64,000 nucleotides of DNA from assembly GCA_023053545.1 (NCBI GenBank), contig JAKZAN010000007.1, positions 9,300,001-9,364,000 on the forward strand. The letters run 5' to 3'. Positions 61,802 through 64,000 of this stretch are shown piece after piece (position 1 is the stretch's first letter; every line of letters begins with the position of its first letter). The DNA comes from Lepidurus packardi (Eukaryota > Arthropoda > Branchiopoda > Notostraca > Triopsidae). A program made the translations under genes and the position numbers. Below the pieces are notes generated by a model. The model saw only the letters and a program-made list of their open reading frames with translations, searched no databases and was not told where the DNA came from.

Positions 61802-64000
61802 TTACAAGACGTCGCGGTGCCAGATCCATTTTTTGTTTGTGTGATCGAAGCGATGCGCCAGCCATTGCATTTCTAACAATTGGTAGCGGTCCTTGGACAG
61901 GAACAAAGGTTTTCCGCGCTTCAAATCCCGGTCTTCCTCCCCAAACGCGTCCAAATACACCGAGCCCCACAAGCAGGCACGCTTGCCGCGAATCACAATA
62001 ATCGTACAGGAATTGACAGCTAGGAAAATGGCCGTACCCGCTCCGCAATCCACCGAGTGCTACAATAAACCCCAACACAAATAGATTTCAGTCCACAAAA
62101 CAATGAAATGGCGGCCAATTTACAATAAAAACTCGACAGTCATAAAGCCCTGACTTTGATTCAGTCTCATTCGACATAACACAACTGATAACTTCAAAAA
62201 GACATTACAGAAAGTTGATCCATGCCAAAAGTTCGTCCGCACTTCAAAAACAGAAAGTACATCTCTTACGTACTGTACTCCATATATGTAGTGTACTGGA
62301 AATGCGTACCGTACTTCGAGTAAGTACTGTACCATAAGCACGTACCACATTTAGTATACATTGTACTTTGCATATGTACCTTATTGCGAATATGTACCGT
62401 ATTTCATGGATGTAATGTACTCCAAGTATACACTGTACTTTAAATATTTACCTTACTGCGAACATGTACCATACTTCGAGTATGTACTGTACCATAAATA
62501 CGTACCACTTTTAGGATACATTGTACTTTGCATATGTACCTTATTGTAAATATGTACCGTATTTCAAGGATGTAATGTACTTAAAAGTATACACTGTACT
62601 TGAAATATTTACCTAATATTTACTGCGAACATGTACCGTGCTTCGAGTATGTACTGTACCAAAAATACGTACCACATTTAGTATACATTGTACTTTAAAT
62701 ACGTACTTTATCGCGAATATTTACCGTATTTCATGTAATGTACTTCAAGTATACACTGTACTTCAAATATTTACCTTACTGCGAACATGTACCGTACGAT
62801 AAATATGTCCGGTGTTTCAAGAACGTACCTTACTTCAAATACACTCAGTATTTCAAGCATTACCGTACTTTGAATATATACAACACTTCCAATACGTACC
62901 GCACTTCAAATATCTACTATAGTCCAAACATGTACCTTAGTATAGCTAAATACCATATTACGAACATGTACCGAACGATAAATATGTCCCGTATTTCAAG
63001 AACGTACCGTACTTCGAATACGCTCAGTACTTCAAGCATTACCGTACTTCGAATACGTACAACACTTCCAATACGTACCGCACTTCAAATACCTAATATA
63101 GTCCAAACATGTACCTTAGTATAGATAAATACCATATTTCAAGTATGTACCGTACTTCAAGTATGAACTACGTATCGTATCTATCGTACTATGTACCATA
63201 CTTCAAGTACTCAAGTACAAATACGTATCCTACTTCAGACACGCAACGTACTCCAAATATTAACTTACAACAAATACGTACCGTAAATCCACCCATATTT
63301 ACTTTGTAAAAAAACATTAAAATTGCGCACACACATAAAAAATACTCGCCTAGCTCAATAACCTTTAACTTCATTACTATACAATTTCTAGGATTTTTTT
63401 GGAAGTACTGAAGATTTCTTTGATTTATTAGAGAATTTTTACTTTCTTAAGTTCTCTACGACCAGTTCTTAAACATTTCCTAACCCATCGTATACTTAAC
63501 AATGAACTGTTTACTGGCCAATGCATACGCAAAAAAAAAACAAAGAAAAAAAAAATATGTACCTGTACTGCCTCGTGCATATTCAACCGCCGACAGCAGT
63601 TCTCGCGAAGGCAGACCAGGGCCCCACACACCAGACAGAGGCTCGGTTCCTTGGGTACTTCGTTGCAGGTACCGCATGGCCGGTGATGATAGTACTAGGT
63701 CAATACGACAGTCAACAACAGAAAAACTTCTGGACGGCCTTTTAGTACATCGTTAGTCCCGGAGGAAAAATCATGAAGAAAAGGGTACACATTGAAAGTG
63801 TTCCATCATCCCCTCTCCCCCCAAAAAAAACAGGGTACACAATCCATAATCGATTAAAGAAGGTAAAGAAGGTTTTCCCCGCCCCAAAAGAACATCATCC
63901 ATCACCATAAAGATCCGTTTAGGGATGCATGTACCTGGAAGACGACGTCATAGTTCTCGGGCAAGCCTAGGAGTCGGGGTCGGTTCCATGGTCGGTAGCC
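61802..64000 (-). CDS. UBR3: UBR3-like N-recognin E3 ubiquitin ligase, C-terminal exons only
   Basis: The last three exons are present: >64000-63935, 63694-63563, 62059-61802; the rest of this very large gene lies beyond the right edge. The protein fragment reads [16 protein letters not shown], then [18 protein letters not shown] with [16 protein letters not shown], then [17 protein letters not shown]. It closes with [35 protein letters not shown] and [11 protein letters not shown]. This is the C-terminal cap common to UBR1, UBR2 and UBR3; [16 protein letters not shown] is the UBR3 version as I remember it (UBR1/2 read YSPPYLDDYGE). UBR3 proteins are E3 ligases. The last intron (62060-63562) contains a tandem array. 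Confidence 0.87.
62260..63290 (-). repeat. Degenerate GTAC-rich tandem repeats in the last UBR3-like intron
   Basis: About 1 kb made of 17-22-bp variants such as ATGTACCGTACTTCGAGT and TACTGTACTTCAAATA, each containing one or two GTAC palindromes. A larger period of about 170 bp is visible: GTACTGTACCATAAGCACGT near 62325 against GTACTGTACCATAAATACGT near 62483. Frames reading YRTSNTY-like peptides through it are artefacts. Confidence 0.9.

Noticed and set aside
62361-63309. Several 60-128-codon frames rich in Tyr, Arg and Thr
   Set aside because: They are translations of the GTAC-rich tandem repeat inside the UBR3-like intron.

Overview
The window is nuclear DNA of an animal, almost certainly an arthropod. 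It has spliceosomal genes with many short (roughly 50-120 nt) AT-rich introns, two insect-type gustatory-receptor-like genes, an arthropod-style nicotinic receptor subunit, and orthologues of acetyl-CoA carboxylase, class IA PI3K and UBR3. The short introns and high exon counts would fit a crustacean or chelicerate, but I cannot name the species. Exon structures below were derived by hand from reading frame, GT/AG boundaries and remembered family sequences. Each multi-exon model closes in frame. Neither transcripts nor database searches were available.

Layout, left to right. (1) 0.9-13.9 kb, + strand: a complete acetyl-CoA carboxylase gene (24 exons, 2378 aa) with three repeat-filled introns. 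(2) 15.1-15.45 kb, +: a tiny three-exon gene for a 62-aa prefoldin-like protein resembling vertebrate ASDURF. (3) 15.7-21.0 kb, -: a complete class IA PI3-kinase catalytic subunit (18 exons, 1054 aa). (4) 22.3-25.7 kb, +: two tandem gustatory-receptor-like genes and a fragment of a third unit. (5) 26.7-30.4 kb, -: an M13 (neprilysin-like) membrane metallopeptidase (18 exons, 754 aa). (6) 31.5-34.4 kb, -: an SH3BP5/parcas-like gene (8 exons, 317 aa) with a tRNA-Arg(ACG) inside an intron. (7) 35.9-38.7 kb, +: a membrane-anchored carboxylesterase (9 exons, 659 aa). (8) 38.3-44.2 kb: a three-unit tandem segment, each unit carrying a - strand gene for a low-complexity secreted Tyr/Ser/Pro or Gly/Ser-rich protein. 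Two units also carry dead copies of the last two esterase exons. (9) 45.7-52.8 kb, -: an alpha-type nicotinic acetylcholine receptor subunit (12 exons, 478 aa). (10) 52.8-61.8 kb: about 9 kb with no gene I can support. (11) 61.8-64.0 kb, -: the last three exons of a UBR3-like N-recognin E3 ligase, running off the right edge.

The genes do not form one pathway. ACC and PI3K are housekeeping metabolic and signalling genes; the receptors, M13 peptidase, esterase and secreted proteins are typical arthropod sensory, neural and extracellular genes.

The most unusual signals are structural. Introns repeatedly hold private tandem arrays with unit lengths of about 25, 74, 80, 200 and 307 bp. One array has copied a coding exon end together with its splice donor. 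One has an alternating ABAB higher-order form. A short partly palindromic word, ATTTCTGCAGAAAT and its GCAGTAAT variants, recurs in arrays, introns and gene deserts across the window. The secreted-protein cluster shows a clear recombination mosaic.
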